64,000 bases of DNA from Spartobacteria bacterium (GCA_003167555.1 PMSN01000012.1:1-64000); one strand, 5' to 3'. Numbered from the stretch's first letter, positions 1-9,196 are shown. Numbers and translations: made by a program. The notes: generated by a model not told the origin, from the letters alone.

Positions 1-110
1 GCCATCCGCTTGTCATCGCTGGAGCAGAGTCCCCGTCTATAACAGTCGAGCCCATGCTTAATGGTGCTTAAGTTTCTGACCGGATCCACCTTTTCGAGCC
101 ACTTAGAGAG

Positions 111-422
111 TTAGTCCGAGGGCTTGTTTCCTGTGTTTAGTTTATTGCTGTTGGTCTGTCCATCTTCGACGCAGGGAGGGCGGAGCCCGACCGGAGTCGG
201 AGATGGGGTGAGTTGTTGGGCAAAGCGCACCGGGCTTTGGTAGCCCAGCTTACGGTGCGGCCGGCGGTGGTTGTAGCGGTGCCGGTAGTCTTCGATGACC
301 ACGCGGGCTTCGGTCAGGGTCCAGAGTTGTTCGCGGTTGAGGCACTCGTCGCGGAAGCGGCCATGGAAGCTCTCGACGAAGCCGTTCTGCCAGGGACTGC
401 CGGGATCGATGTAGTGCGCTAC
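111..422 (-). mobile_element. IS3-family transposase OrfB, C-terminal fragment
   Basis: This is the last ~100 residues of an IS3-type DDE integrase/transposase. The minus-strand reading shows DPGSPWQNGFVESFHGR (the region around the catalytic Glu) followed by the RYNHRRPHRKLGYQSP tail that ends these proteins. The catalytic aspartates and the N-terminal HTH part are gone: homology stops near base 420, where a plus-strand IS481 fragment begins. The rest of the 233-residue ORF in the track is out-of-frame read-through of that second fragment. It is a dead remnant; the junction position is approximate. Confidence 0.85.
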
Positions 423-992
423 CAGCGCCAGTTCCCGGGTGAGCTTATCCATTTCGACATCAAAAAGCTCGGCCGCATCGTGCGCACAGGCCATCGCGTC
501 ACCGGCAATCGCCGCAACCATACTCCAGGAGCCGGTTGGGAGTTCGTCCACGTCGTGATCGACGACGCTTCGCGCCTCGCTTTTGCCCAGATCATGCCCG
601 ATGAGCGCCACACCAGCGCCGTCGCCTTCCTCCACCGCGCCCTGGCTTACTTCGCCTCCCTCGGCATCAAGGTCCAACGTCTCATGAGCGACAACGGCGC
701 GTGCTACCGCTCTCATCCTTTCCGCGCCGCCGTCCGCCAACTCGGCCTGCGCCATATCTTCACCCGACCCTACACTCCCAGGACCAATGGCAAAGCCGAG
801 CGCTTCATCCAAACCTCCTTACGCGAATGGGCCTATGCACAAGCCTACTCTCACTCCGCGCACCGCGCCGACCACCTCCAGCCCTGGCTCCGCCGCTACA
901 ACTGGCACCGACCCCACTCCGCTCTCCAACTCCATCCCCCAATCTCAAAACTCAACTTGACCCTGAATAACCTATTGAGCCTCCACACCTAG
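423..992 (+). mobile_element. IS481-family transposase, 5'-truncated fragment
   Basis: This is the catalytic core of an IS481-type transposase. The homologous part begins near PGELIHFDIKKLGRI (first Asp of the DDE triad), continues through VIDDASRLAF and LMSDNGACYRS (second Asp) and ends with PRTNGKAERFIQTSLREWAY (Glu) and the WHRPHSALQ tail. The N-terminal HTH region is absent, replaced at about base 420 by an oppositely oriented IS3 fragment. Upstream codons in the track ORF are chance read-through. It is probably inactive because it lacks its DNA-binding domain and an obvious left inverted repeat. Confidence 0.85.
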
Positions 993-1150
993 GTTCCACC
1001 AATTTCGCGACGCGAAATTCATTCAGTGAAGAGAGGGATGAGAACGCTGCGCAAGATTCGCCCACGGAATGACAAGAAAAGAAGAGCGGCGGGACGGCAC
1101 TGCTCATTAGGGTTCGGGCAAGCGCAAATTAGCGGAGAAGGAGTTTCACC

Positions 1151-1290
1151 ATGAAAAAATTACTAGCTTTCACCTTTGGGTGTCGCAGTGCTGGCAACGC
1201 GCCGCGTTCCCGGGTAAATGCGCGAAAGTTTAATCACCATCGAACCGGAGCTTTGCTGCGGCCTTTTGGGAATTCCCCTCATCCGTAGCC
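1151..1290 (+). pseudogene. frameshifted signal-peptide leader ORF
   Basis: After a strong Shine-Dalgarno-like GGAGAAGGAG, an ATG opens MKKLLAFTFG and then turns into non-descript residues. Shifting by one base after the poly-T/GGG stretch gives GVAVLATRRVPG and a stop, so MKKLLAF plus VAVLAT would form a classic hydrophobic signal peptide. It is probably the frameshifted start of a lost exported protein gene upstream of the large surface protein. It lies in the 341-bp gap before that gene. No function can be assigned. Confidence 0.35.
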
Positions 1291-1333
1291 GTGAGCTCAA
1301 AAAGGGACGCGCCCACAGGAAAATATTAAGCTC

Positions 1334-4300
1334 ATGAAACGACTACGAACAACTCTAACCCTCTGCGCGGCCGTCATTGCGGTGAATTTTACAGCAGGCA
1401 CTGCTTCCTCTGGAACGCCGCCGGGAACAAACCTAACCGGCACGATTGACCTGTCGCCCGGACCGGACGTTTACACTCCGGGGGTTTTTAGCCTCAACCA
1501 TAACACCCACAAGCTCTACACCATCGGGGCTCCTGGCTACGACATCTACGCCATGAAAGTGGTGGATATCAATGCCAGCCGCGTCCTGACCGGCATCGAC
1601 TTTGGCACCTATAGCCTCATTGGTAATCCACCGAGTAACTACCCGTTTCTGCCCGCCGGCGTCGCCGTCGATGAAAGCACAGTCGCAGCCGGCAACAAGG
1701 TTTATGTCGTCGGACAAATCGGATGCAGTTTTTGCGGAACTTCGCAGGTCGTGCTTCGGACGGTCGATGGAGCGACGGACACAAACCTTACCGATCAGAG
1801 CAGCGACGTTGTGCTGCCGATCTTTTCCACTCCGGGTACCATAGGCGGGTCCAATATCGTGGCGAATCCGGTCACGCATAAGGTGTACGTCAGCGACAGC
1901 AATGGAAACCTGGTTGTGGTTGACGGACCTGGCCGCACAGTCTTGAAGACAATTGCTCCGGCACCGAATGCCCAGGTCTACGCAGTCAACACCGCCGGAA
2001 ACAAGGTCTTTGTCTTTGGCGATAAAGGAGGGACGATCATCGATGGGGTCAGTGACGCCCTGACAAATTTCAGCACGACTTTTTTCCCTTTCGACGCAGT
2101 CGCTGATTCGGCGGGAGGCCGTATCTACTGTGTAGGTCAGGACAGGAATAATGGGGCCCCGGGGATTTATGTGCTGGATGCAAATTCCGGCGCAACGCTC
2201 GCTTCTAACACTATTGATGTTCCGCTTAATGCAAATGCCATCACCGTCGATGCAGCGACAAGCACGGTTTACGTGGGCACGCCAAGCAGCGGAGGTGGCA
2301 CGACTGGTTTTGTCACCGCGTTTGCTGCGAGTAGCCTGACGGTAAAGAAGACAATTAATACGGGCGCGGCAAAGCTCGGATTCGACTCTGCAAACGGTGG
2401 GCGCTTAGCGGTCCTCGATTATGGCCTCAATAGTGGTTCGTCGAATGGAACCCTGAGCAATATGGTAGGGATTTTGAACCCTATCGATGGGACTCTGGCG
2501 AAGTTGACCGTCGGTTATTCGCCGCACGGCCTGGCCGTTAATCCGAAGTCGGGCTTGCTCTATGTCGCAGACCAAAGGGCACCGGAACTTACCATTCTCG
2601 ATTTAAACTCTCATAAAGTACTGACGCGCGCGGCGGTTAACCCGGCGACCGATGACGGGGGAGTCCAGCCACGTGAAGTCGCTGTGAGTGTGGGTTTGAA
2701 CCGCGTTTACCTACTGCGAGTTAGAAACGCGATCGCGGTGCCAGAGTCAGATTTGGATGTGTTGGATGGAACGACCGGCTCGTTGATCCAATCAATCACT
2801 TTGAACACGGACAACAACTTCGTTCCGACCGGTCATGTCGCCATCGATGAAACGCGCGCGCGTGTTTACATCACCGGACGAACCAGCAATCAAACGTCGC
2901 TATTGTTTGTTGTTGACGCGAACACCAACGGGCTCGTCAGCACGATCACTGTGCCGGATCTTGCGGACGCCGATGTCGCGGTCAATCCGGTCACGGGGCG
3001 CGTCTATCTCTCGAACAGTTCACCTTCCGGCAAAGTAGTTATCGTTAACGGCATCACCGGCGCGGTGGTAGCTGATGTGGACGCCGGCGCGATTCCGGGT
3101 CCGATGGCCGTCAACAGCAAGACAAACAAGATTTATGTAGGCAGGATTGGCCAGGGCGATGCTTCCGCGGTTGACCTGGTAACGGTCATCGACGGCGCGC
3201 AGGACAAGGTGGAAAGCTCGTTCTCCAACACAACTAACGGTAACGTCACTTCGCTCGCCATCGATGAGACTAGCAACACTTTGTTTATCGGCGATGATGG
3301 CAACGGTCATACGGCTAACGGCCACGTCACCGCTTACAACCTCGCGAATAATGCTTTACTTGGCCAATTCGACGTCGGCCACTTTCCGCATGGCATGGTT
3401 TTCGATCAAGCTTCGCGCCAGCTTTTCGCAGCGGAAGATGCAGATGGAACAATAACAGCCTTTCAGGATGGTGCGTCCACGCTGCTTCCCCCACCGCATG
3501 GCGGACTCTCCGCGACAATCTTCACAGTGAACGGTAGCGATTCACCGACCGCCAACGTAACAGACACGGCCTTGCGTTTCGCGGCGCAGCAAACCGGAAC
3601 GCCGGCCGGGCTAAGCGTGCGGGTGCAGGCGACCCAAACGCCCAATCCCAATGATTCAAGTAACACGAGCTGGACAGATCTAACGACTGGAAGCAATGGC
3701 CGGATGGTATATGATATCACGGCATCGGAATTTGTCCTTAACTCCACAGCCTATTCATCACTAAATGGTGTTTACTTCCGTGCCGTCTCTTCCGCCAGCG
3801 GTTACCCCGACAGCATCTCCAATGTTGTCGGACCCTTCAACCTCGCCAGTAATGCGCCTCGCATCGGCGCCACAACCCTGATTTTTGCGGGTAATAGTGA
3901 CATAGCGGACTTCTATTTTAAAGCCATCGAGTCGGCAACGCCATCGGGCATATCGGTTCGCGTCCAGGCAACTACTACGCCAGGCGACGAAGGGAGCTGG
4001 ACTACTTTGAACGACGGCACTGCCGGCCAAATGACTCAAAGCACCGACCCGAGCCAATTCCTTCTTCTCGTCAACAATTATCCGACCACTAAAGGAATCT
4101 ACTTCCGCGCGATCGCGAGCGCGTCCGGTTTTGTGGATAGCTTATCGAATGTCACGGGACCATTTGATGTTACCCAAGACGTTCCACCAGTTGTGACGGT
4201 TTACACCCCACCAGGATTGGTGGGCAGCGGAGATGGACACGACGCCGAGCATCCCATCATCGTACCGTCGGACAGCGCGGCCTTTACCGCAGGCGTGCAG

Positions 4301-6559
4301 AGCGCACGTACCATCAAGAAGGTGCAGCTCCAGGTTGATGGACACACGGTCAGCGAATACCCTGGGACAGGCGACCCGAACACTCGTTACCTGGCATTGT
4401 TCACTACTGACGTCGGAGACCACGTCTTCGAGGCAGTAGCGGTCGACGATCTTGGCGCGCGACCACGCGCCGGAACTGGCGCGACGTACGTTCGAGTTGT
4501 GCCGGGCGGTAGCAACTTAAAGGCTGCGCGCGCAGACGGGAACAGTGCCTCTGCCGCAAGCACCGATCGGGTATTTACTGCCGTTCGGGATGGTGGCTGG
4601 AGAGATCCTGCTACATGGGACCGGAATAACGGCTATCCTGGGGACGGCGGCGAGGGTAGCGCCTCTGGGGCCGACTTCGCAATCATCGGTGCGCACACTG
4701 TGCGCCTGGATTCCGACACACCGGTCAATTCCGTCTCGATCAATGGCGGTCACATCATTGGCTCGAATGTTGGATCAAACCTGAGTGTTTTCCAGGTGAT
4801 CACAATTTTTGGAGGCACCTTCGAGAACTGCTTCCTTAACAACTATGGCATTTGTGAGTTGCTCAACCCTGCTGACATTAACTTTGGCGGTAAGCTCGTC
4901 AACCATGGTACGCTCAACGTGCACGGCAGCGGAGGGCTGGTGGGTGCGAATGTGTTCGAAAATGATGGAACTGTTAACTGGCTGACACCACTGCAAATGC
5001 CCCCTAATGCTGCTGTCGATCCTAATGCCGCGTCTCGAATCATTCAGGGGATCTCGGTTACGAATACGGGGAGAATAGCCGGTAGTATCAGCACGCTATT
5101 AACTTCGGATGGCGCCAGTCTCATTGGCCACGACGGCGCGAGTGTGATTGCTCAAGGCGGCGGTAATATCATTGCGCAAGGCGGGGGTAATGTCATTGCA
5201 CAAGGCGGCGGAAATGTCATTGCGCAAGGCGGCGGAAATGTCATCGCCCAAGGCGGCGGAAATCTCGTCAGCACAAACGGGGGCAATTTTAGCCGCGCAA
5301 GCAATGTGCATGGCGAGATTGCTACCACTCCCTCTGGCTACATACAAACCGGCGGGCAAACGGACCTGACTTCGTTCAATATCGTCGGACCGGTTACTCT
5401 CAATGGCGGCACACTTAGTGGCGCCGGCTTCATCCAAGGCGACCTGACGAATAACAGCGGTTACATTGCGCGTGGATCTTCGGCCGGTCTGCCTGGCATA
5501 ACCGGCAATTTCGCTCAGGGTGCAAGCGGCACGCTAATTGTGGAGAGCGGCGGCAAATTGCCGTCGCAGTTCGATCACTTACAGGTTGGCGGCACGGCCA
5601 GCCTCGGCGGCAAATTGGACATTCGCGACGTCAATGGTTACACGCCCGATCCGGCGGACACCTTCAGTCCTCTGGGCTATGGTTCAGCTACCGGATCGTT
5701 TTCCTCGGTAAGCTCAAATGCGCAGGTAACGGTTACTTCGAACGGGCTGCTGACATCGGTCGATCCCACAAAGCCTAACCCGACGACGGGTCAACCGCTA
5801 AACATCGCCACACGTCTTCAGATTCAAAGCGGCGATAATGTGCTCATCGCCGGTTTCATTATCACTGGACCCGCTGGTTCAACCAAAAAGGTGCTAATTC
5901 GAGGGATAGGTCCATCCCTGGCGAACTTCGGCGTCGCAGGAACAATCCCCGATCCTCTCCTGGAGCTCCATAGTCCAGACGGAAGTGTCATAACTAACGA
6001 CAATTGGAAGCAAGCTCCTAACGCGGCAGACATCCCTGCTGGGTTTGCGCCGAGCAATGATCTCGAATCAGTCATCTACACCACCCTGGCTGCCGGTAAC
6101 TACACCGCTATCTTGAAAGGGGCCCACGGCGAGACTGGCGTTGGCCTTGTGGAAGTCTATGACTTCGACACCGCGTCGACAGCGAAACTGGCTAACATAG
6201 CCACGCGTGGGTTTGTCAATACGGGGGACAACGTTATGATCGGCGGCTTTATTGTAGGGGGAGGGGAGCCCGCGAAGATATTGGTGCGCGCAATAGGTCC
6301 TTCGCTTGCCGCCTTTGGTGTCCAAGGCGCGTTACCAGCAACAACTCTGGAACTGCACGATGCCAACGGCGCCGTGATCAGCAACGAAGGCTGGCGCAAC
6401 ACCCAGGAGGCCGAAATCATCGCCACCACCATCCCGCCAAGCAACGACAACGAAGCCGCGATCCTGGCCACGCTGGTTCCCGGTAACTACACGGCTATCG
6501 TCCGAGGCAAGAACAACACGACCGGCATTGGGTTGGTTGAGGCCTACAACATTCAATAG
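1334..6559 (+). CDS. large secreted beta-propeller / beta-helix surface protein
   Basis: A 1741-residue exported protein. Residues 1-26 form a signal peptide. Roughly residues 40-760 are repeated YVTN/YncE-like beta-propeller blades of the type VYVSDSNGNLVVVDG. Next come two ~110-residue beta repeats, each ending in YFRA..SASG..DSxSNV.GPF, an Ig-like segment (VQLQVDGHTVSEYPG) and a glycine-rich helix-like part. Residues ~1272-1311 are five perfect-to-near-perfect IAQGGGNV units. The C-terminus carries two copies of a ~120-residue domain (GDNVLIAGFII.. / GDNVMIGGFIV..), each with a KxLxRxIGPSLAxFGV core. No LPXTG, PEP-CTERM or autotransporter barrel is visible. Role unknown; a cell-surface or matrix protein is likely. 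Confidence 0.85.
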   Translation: MKRLRTTLTLCAAVIAVNFTAGTASSGTPPGTNLTGTIDLSPGPDVYTPGVFSLNHNTHKLYTIGAPGYDIYAMKVVDINASRVLTGIDFGTYSLIGNPPSNYPFLPAGVAVDESTVAAGNKVYVVGQIGCSFCGTSQVVLRTVDGATDTNLTDQSSDVVLPIFSTPGTIGGSNIVANPVTHKVYVSDSNGNLVVVDGPGRTVLKTIAPAPNAQVYAVNTAGNKVFVFGDKGGTIIDGVSDALTNFSTTFFPFDAVADSAGGRIYCVGQDRNNGAPGIYVLDANSGATLASNTIDVPLNANAITVDAATSTVYVGTPSSGGGTTGFVTAFAASSLTVKKTINTGAAKLGFDSANGGRLAVLDYGLNSGSSNGTLSNMVGILNPIDGTLAKLTVGYSPHGLAVNPKSGLLYVADQRAPELTILDLNSHKVLTRAAVNPATDDGGVQPREVAVSVGLNRVYLLRVRNAIAVPESDLDVLDGTTGSLIQSITLNTDNNFVPTGHVAIDETRARVYITGRTSNQTSLLFVVDANTNGLVSTITVPDLADADVAVNPVTGRVYLSNSSPSGKVVIVNGITGAVVADVDAGAIPGPMAVNSKTNKIYVGRIGQGDASAVDLVTVIDGAQDKVESSFSNTTNGNVTSLAIDETSNTLFIGDDGNGHTANGHVTAYNLANNALLGQFDVGHFPHGMVFDQASRQLFAAEDADGTITAFQDGASTLLPPPHGGLSATIFTVNGSDSPTANVTDTALRFAAQQTGTPAGLSVRVQATQTPNPNDSSNTSWTDLTTGSNGRMVYDITASEFVLNSTAYSSLNGVYFRAVSSASGYPDSISNVVGPFNLASNAPRIGATTLIFAGNSDIADFYFKAIESATPSGISVRVQATTTPGDEGSWTTLNDGTAGQMTQSTDPSQFLLLVNNYPTTKGIYFRAIASASGFVDSLSNVTGPFDVTQDVPPVVTVYTPPGLVGSGDGHDAEHPIIVPSDSAAFTAGVQSARTIKKVQLQVDGHTVSEYPGTGDPNTRYLALFTTDVGDHVFEAVAVDDLGARPRAGTGATYVRVVPGGSNLKAARADGNSASAASTDRVFTAVRDGGWRDPATWDRNNGYPGDGGEGSASGADFAIIGAHTVRLDSDTPVNSVSINGGHIIGSNVGSNLSVFQVITIFGGTFENCFLNNYGICELLNPADINFGGKLVNHGTLNVHGSGGLVGANVFENDGTVNWLTPLQMPPNAAVDPNAASRIIQGISVTNTGRIAGSISTLLTSDGASLIGHDGASVIAQGGGNIIAQGGGNVIAQGGGNVIAQGGGNVIAQGGGNLVSTNGGNFSRASNVHGEIATTPSGYIQTGGQTDLTSFNIVGPVTLNGGTLSGAGFIQGDLTNNSGYIARGSSAGLPGITGNFAQGASGTLIVESGGKLPSQFDHLQVGGTASLGGKLDIRDVNGYTPDPADTFSPLGYGSATGSFSSVSSNAQVTVTSNGLLTSVDPTKPNPTTGQPLNIATRLQIQSGDNVLIAGFIITGPAGSTKKVLIRGIGPSLANFGVAGTIPDPLLELHSPDGSVITNDNWKQAPNAADIPAGFAPSNDLESVIYTTLAAGNYTAILKGAHGETGVGLVEVYDFDTASTAKLANIATRGFVNTGDNVMIGGFIVGGGEPAKILVRAIGPSLAAFGVQGALPATTLELHDANGAVISNEGWRNTQEAEIIATTIPPSNDNEAAILATLVPGNYTAIVRGKNNTTGIGLVEAYNIQ
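5147..5266 (+). repeat. five tandem 24-bp units encoding IAQGGGNV
   Basis: Five consecutive 24-bp units (attgcNcaaggcggNggtaat.tc and variants) encode IAQGGGN followed by I, V, V, V and L. Differences are mostly at third codon positions, so the array is old enough to have drifted at synonymous sites while the peptide is conserved. It lies in the glycine-rich part of the surface protein and would build a regular beta-helix or stacked-turn segment. It has no spacer structure, so it is not a CRISPR array. Confidence 0.95.
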
Positions 6560-7160
6560 CCTTTCGCGGTAGCGAAAGAGACCATGATTTGGCCACAATG
6601 ATAAAATGGGTCCGGAGGGGGTTCGACCCTCGAGGAATCACCGTCTCAAAGTCCGATTTCTCCGCGTTTTGAAGCGCAAATGACAAAAGGGGAGTGAACC
6701 CCCTAGACTCCACGGAGTCTTTGTTCGTTAGGCGAATCGAGTAAATCATCTGTGCCGAATTAGACCAGACAGACAACTATCGAATGAAATATGTGTTCGG
6801 AGCAATTGAGAATCCCGTGATCAATAGAGCAATTGTCAATGTCCTCGAAGGCACTATGCCAGCGTTCGATGATCGCGATTCAAAATACTTCTAGGATGAT
6901 CGGCGGGTGCGGAGAGCGTGGTGTCATTCCTTCCACGCTGGCCTTCATTTCGTATGTCATTTCGACTACATTATAAGAATGGGAGCCGCCTTTGGAACGG
7001 ATGAAAGACACCCGAAGGAGGATCGTTTTGGTCACTGGGGTCCCAGTTTGTTCGACCGCTGCAGCAAATCGCTAATTATTATTACATTAAATTATTACGG
7101 CGTGAAATTTATACGATGGATAGAAGCGTAGTTGCGTTTCATCGCTGGTAGGCATTTTTT
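6560..7160. other. 600-bp gene-poor intergenic stretch
   Basis: Between the surface protein and fdhD there is no convincing gene on either strand. The short ORFs in the track lack recognisable motifs. The first 170 bp contain small hairpins (GACTCCACGGAGTC followed by TTTG; GGGGAGTGAACCCC) that could end transcription of the surface-protein gene. The 6780-7130 part is visibly A/T-richer than the rest of the window. Confidence 0.6.
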
Positions 7161-7234
7161 GGTAGGGCGAGACTCCGTCGAGCCGCGAACGTCAATGAGC
7201 GTAAGGCTACGGCTCAGCGGAGCTTCGCCCTACC
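7161..7234. repeat. GGTAGGG-type palindromic repeat, copy 1
   Basis: An imperfect inverted repeat: GGTAGGGCGAGACTCCGTCG at the left and the near-complement ending CGGAGCTTCGCCCTACC at the right, with a ~25-bp centre. The right end overlaps the last bases of fdhD and provides its TAG stop codon (GGTAGGG read on the minus strand). It shares its termini with copies at 55.2 and 59.3 kb. Confidence 0.8.
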
Positions 7235-8069
7235 TGTCGAACGCGACGCGCTCGATGTGCGAATACACATTGAATGTCGGCGGACGCAAAAAACCGATGA
7301 GCGTCTGGCCGCTTTCGCGGGCAAAGTTTACTGCGAGTGAGGAAGGCGCGGAAACGGAGGCGACAATCGGAATTCCTGCGGCCAGCGCTTTCTGCACGAT
7401 CTCGAGCGAGGAACGGCCGCTGACGAGCAGGATGTGGTGGCTGAGCGGGAGGACGCCATCGAGAAACACGCGGCCAATCGCTTTGTCGACCGCGTTGTGG
7501 CGTCCGATGTCTTCGCGCAGAACAATCAGCTGGCCATCGAGATTGAAGATCGCGGCGGCGTGGATGCCGCCGGTCCTGGCGAAATTCGCCTGGGCATTCC
7601 GCAACGCTTCCGGCAGCGCGAGCAACTTCGCGGCCTCGATTTGAATCCGCGTGAAGGAATCGATCGGCGGAAATTGTTGCCGGATGAATTCGATGCTCGT
7701 CTTTCCGCACAAGCCGCAGCTCGTCGAGATCGTCCCGAAACGGTGCGCCGCTGCCGGATTGAATTTTGCACCGGGAGAAAGCGTCACGTTCAGAACGTTC
7801 CCGAGCGAGGCCGGCAGCGTGCAATGAACGATCTCGCGCAGATCAGCGCGCGCGCGCACGATTCCCTCGGAGAGAAGAAAGCCGGCGGCCAGTTCCTCGT
7901 CGTTCCCCGGCGTGCGCATCGTGACGGCAATCGGGTCCTGTCCGATTCGGATTTCCAGCGGCTCTTCGATCGTGACCTCATCGGTGATGCATTCATAACC
8001 GCCGTCGGCTTTGCGGCGCACGACGCTGCCGGCGCCGATGCCGTGGAGTTCAGCGGGCGAAGGATTCAT
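7230..8069 (-). CDS. fdhD: formate dehydrogenase accessory sulfurtransferase FdhD
   Basis: FdhD transfers sulfur from a cysteine desulfurase onto the molybdenum/tungsten cofactor before it is inserted into formate dehydrogenase. The family signature is present: EEPLEIRI, RTPGNDEELAAGFLLSEGI, the essential CxxC in TSCGLCGK (C118/C121) and the VLREDIGRHNAVDKAIG block. The 279-residue length is normal. I prefer the ATG at 8069 to the GTG five codons upstream in the track. It is divergent from a MOSC gene and mobA, which fits a Moco-assembly locus, although no formate dehydrogenase is in the window. Its stop codon lies inside a palindromic repeat. Confidence 0.95.
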   Translation of the reverse strand: MNPSPAELHGIGAGSVVRRKADGGYECITDEVTIEEPLEIRIGQDPIAVTMRTPGNDEELAAGFLLSEGIVRARADLREIVHCTLPASLGNVLNVTLSPGAKFNPAAAHRFGTISTSCGLCGKTSIEFIRQQFPPIDSFTRIQIEAAKLLALPEALRNAQANFARTGGIHAAAIFNLDGQLIVLREDIGRHNAVDKAIGRVFLDGVLPLSHHILLVSGRSSLEIVQKALAAGIPIVASVSAPSSLAVNFARESGQTLIGFLRPPTFNVYSHIERVAFDR

Positions 8070-8152
8070 GCGGAATGATCGCACGAAAGGCGGATGCGGC
8101 GAGACGGTCGAACAATCTCGCGGAGGAGTTGCACCGGTGATAGCGTGGAGCC

Positions 8153-8626
8153 GTGGAGATCGCGCATCTTTACATTTCGCCGGCGCACAATTATTTCGGG
8201 CATCACGGTCGGCCCCCGGATCAGCATCCGGCCATCGAAGTGCCGCGGATCCAATGCGTGGCCGGACACGGAATTATGGGCGATCGTTATTTCGATTACA
8301 AAAATCAATACAAAGGACAGGTCACTTTCTTTTCCTTCGAAGTTTTTCGGGAGCTGTGTGACGCGCTTAACCTGTCCGGAGTTCCGCCATCGGCGGCACG
8401 GCGAAATGTGATCACGCACGAGGTCGATCTGAACGATTTGATTGGGACGAAGTTTGAAGTCCAGGGCGTCCAGTTCGAGGGCACGGAAGAATGCCGGCCG
8501 TGTTATTGGATGGACCAGGCGTTCGCTCCCGGGGCGCACCGATTTCTCGAGGGTCGCGGCGGATTGCGCGCGCGCATCTTGAGCGACGGCGAATTGCGGG
8601 TCACGCAAGTCGCGGCCGTGCACTAG
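8153..8626 (+). CDS. MOSC-domain protein
   Basis: A 157-residue single-domain MOSC (molybdenum cofactor sulfurase C-terminal) protein. The conserved EECRPCYWMDQAFAPGAH segment holds the invariant Cys that carries or transfers sulfur, followed by GRGGLRARILSDGELRV. The N-terminal half binds an oxyanion or cofactor in relatives. It starts at a GTG and its TAG stop abuts the ATG of mobA, so the two are co-transcribed. With fdhD opposite, the likely role is sulfur handling or trafficking of Moco; the exact substrate is unknown. Confidence 0.85.
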   Translation: MEIAHLYISPAHNYFGHHGRPPDQHPAIEVPRIQCVAGHGIMGDRYFDYKNQYKGQVTFFSFEVFRELCDALNLSGVPPSAARRNVITHEVDLNDLIGTKFEVQGVQFEGTEECRPCYWMDQAFAPGAHRFLEGRGGLRARILSDGELRVTQVAAVH

Positions 8627-9196
8627 ATGACGCTGAGCGCGGTTCTGCTCGCCGGCGGAGAGTCGCGCCGCATGGGCACGGACAAGGCGACGATTGTGTT
8701 TCGCGGCGTTCCGCTTTGGGAACGGCCGCATGGAATTCTGCGCGACCTTCACCCGGAGAGAATTTTCGTTTCCGCCCGCGTGGATCCGTCCTGGAGGCCG
8801 CTAGAGACGGAATTGCTTTTGGACGAGCCGCCGTCGCGCGGTCCGCTCAGTGGCCTAACGAGAGCTTTGGAACGAATGGAAACGACGCATCTCGCCGTGC
8901 TGGCTGTCGACATGCCGTTCATCACGACAGAGCAGATGCGTCTTCTTTTCAATCTGGCGGCGCCCGGCTGCGGCGTTGTGCCGGTGATTGGCGAGCACGC
9001 CGAGCCGCTCGCTGCGATCTATCCGCGAGAGGCTGCGCCGGATTTCGCCGCGGCTCTGGCCGGACGCGATTATTCGCTGCAAGGGTTAGTGCGGAATCTC
9101 GCGACAGCCAACAAGGTCCTGATGTTTTCGGTTCCGGAGAAGGATCGGCATCTCTATCGAAGCGTGAACGAACTGAGTGGCTTCCTTGCAAAGTGA
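8627..9196 (+). CDS. mobA: molybdenum cofactor guanylyltransferase MobA
   Basis: MobA joins GMP to molybdopterin to make the guanine-dinucleotide cofactor used by DMSO-reductase-family enzymes such as formate dehydrogenase. The nucleotidyltransferase signature LLAGGESRRMGTDKA is at residues 7-21, followed by LLDEPPSRGPLSGL and the metal-binding VDMPFI. The length of 189 residues is typical. The gene follows the MOSC gene with no gap and is followed by a strong hairpin. Confidence 0.93.
   Translation: MTLSAVLLAGGESRRMGTDKATIVFRGVPLWERPHGILRDLHPERIFVSARVDPSWRPLETELLLDEPPSRGPLSGLTRALERMETTHLAVLAVDMPFITTEQMRLLFNLAAPGCGVVPVIGEHAEPLAAIYPREAAPDFAAALAGRDYSLQGLVRNLATANKVLMFSVPEKDRHLYRSVNELSGFLAK

Noticed and set aside
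5147-5266. Tandem repeat as possible CRISPR array
   Set aside because: The units are contiguous with no spacers, stay in frame and encode IAQGGGNV.
6600-6660. GGAGGGGGTTCGACCCTC, resembling a tRNA/tmRNA T-arm and possible att site
   Set aside because: The loop would be GGTTCGA or TCGAACC, not TTCRANY in register, and no other arm or duplicated core is visible.
7132-7644. 170-codon plus-strand ORF opposite fdhD
   Set aside because: Antisense to the conserved fdhD gene and starting in a palindromic repeat; no protein feature.
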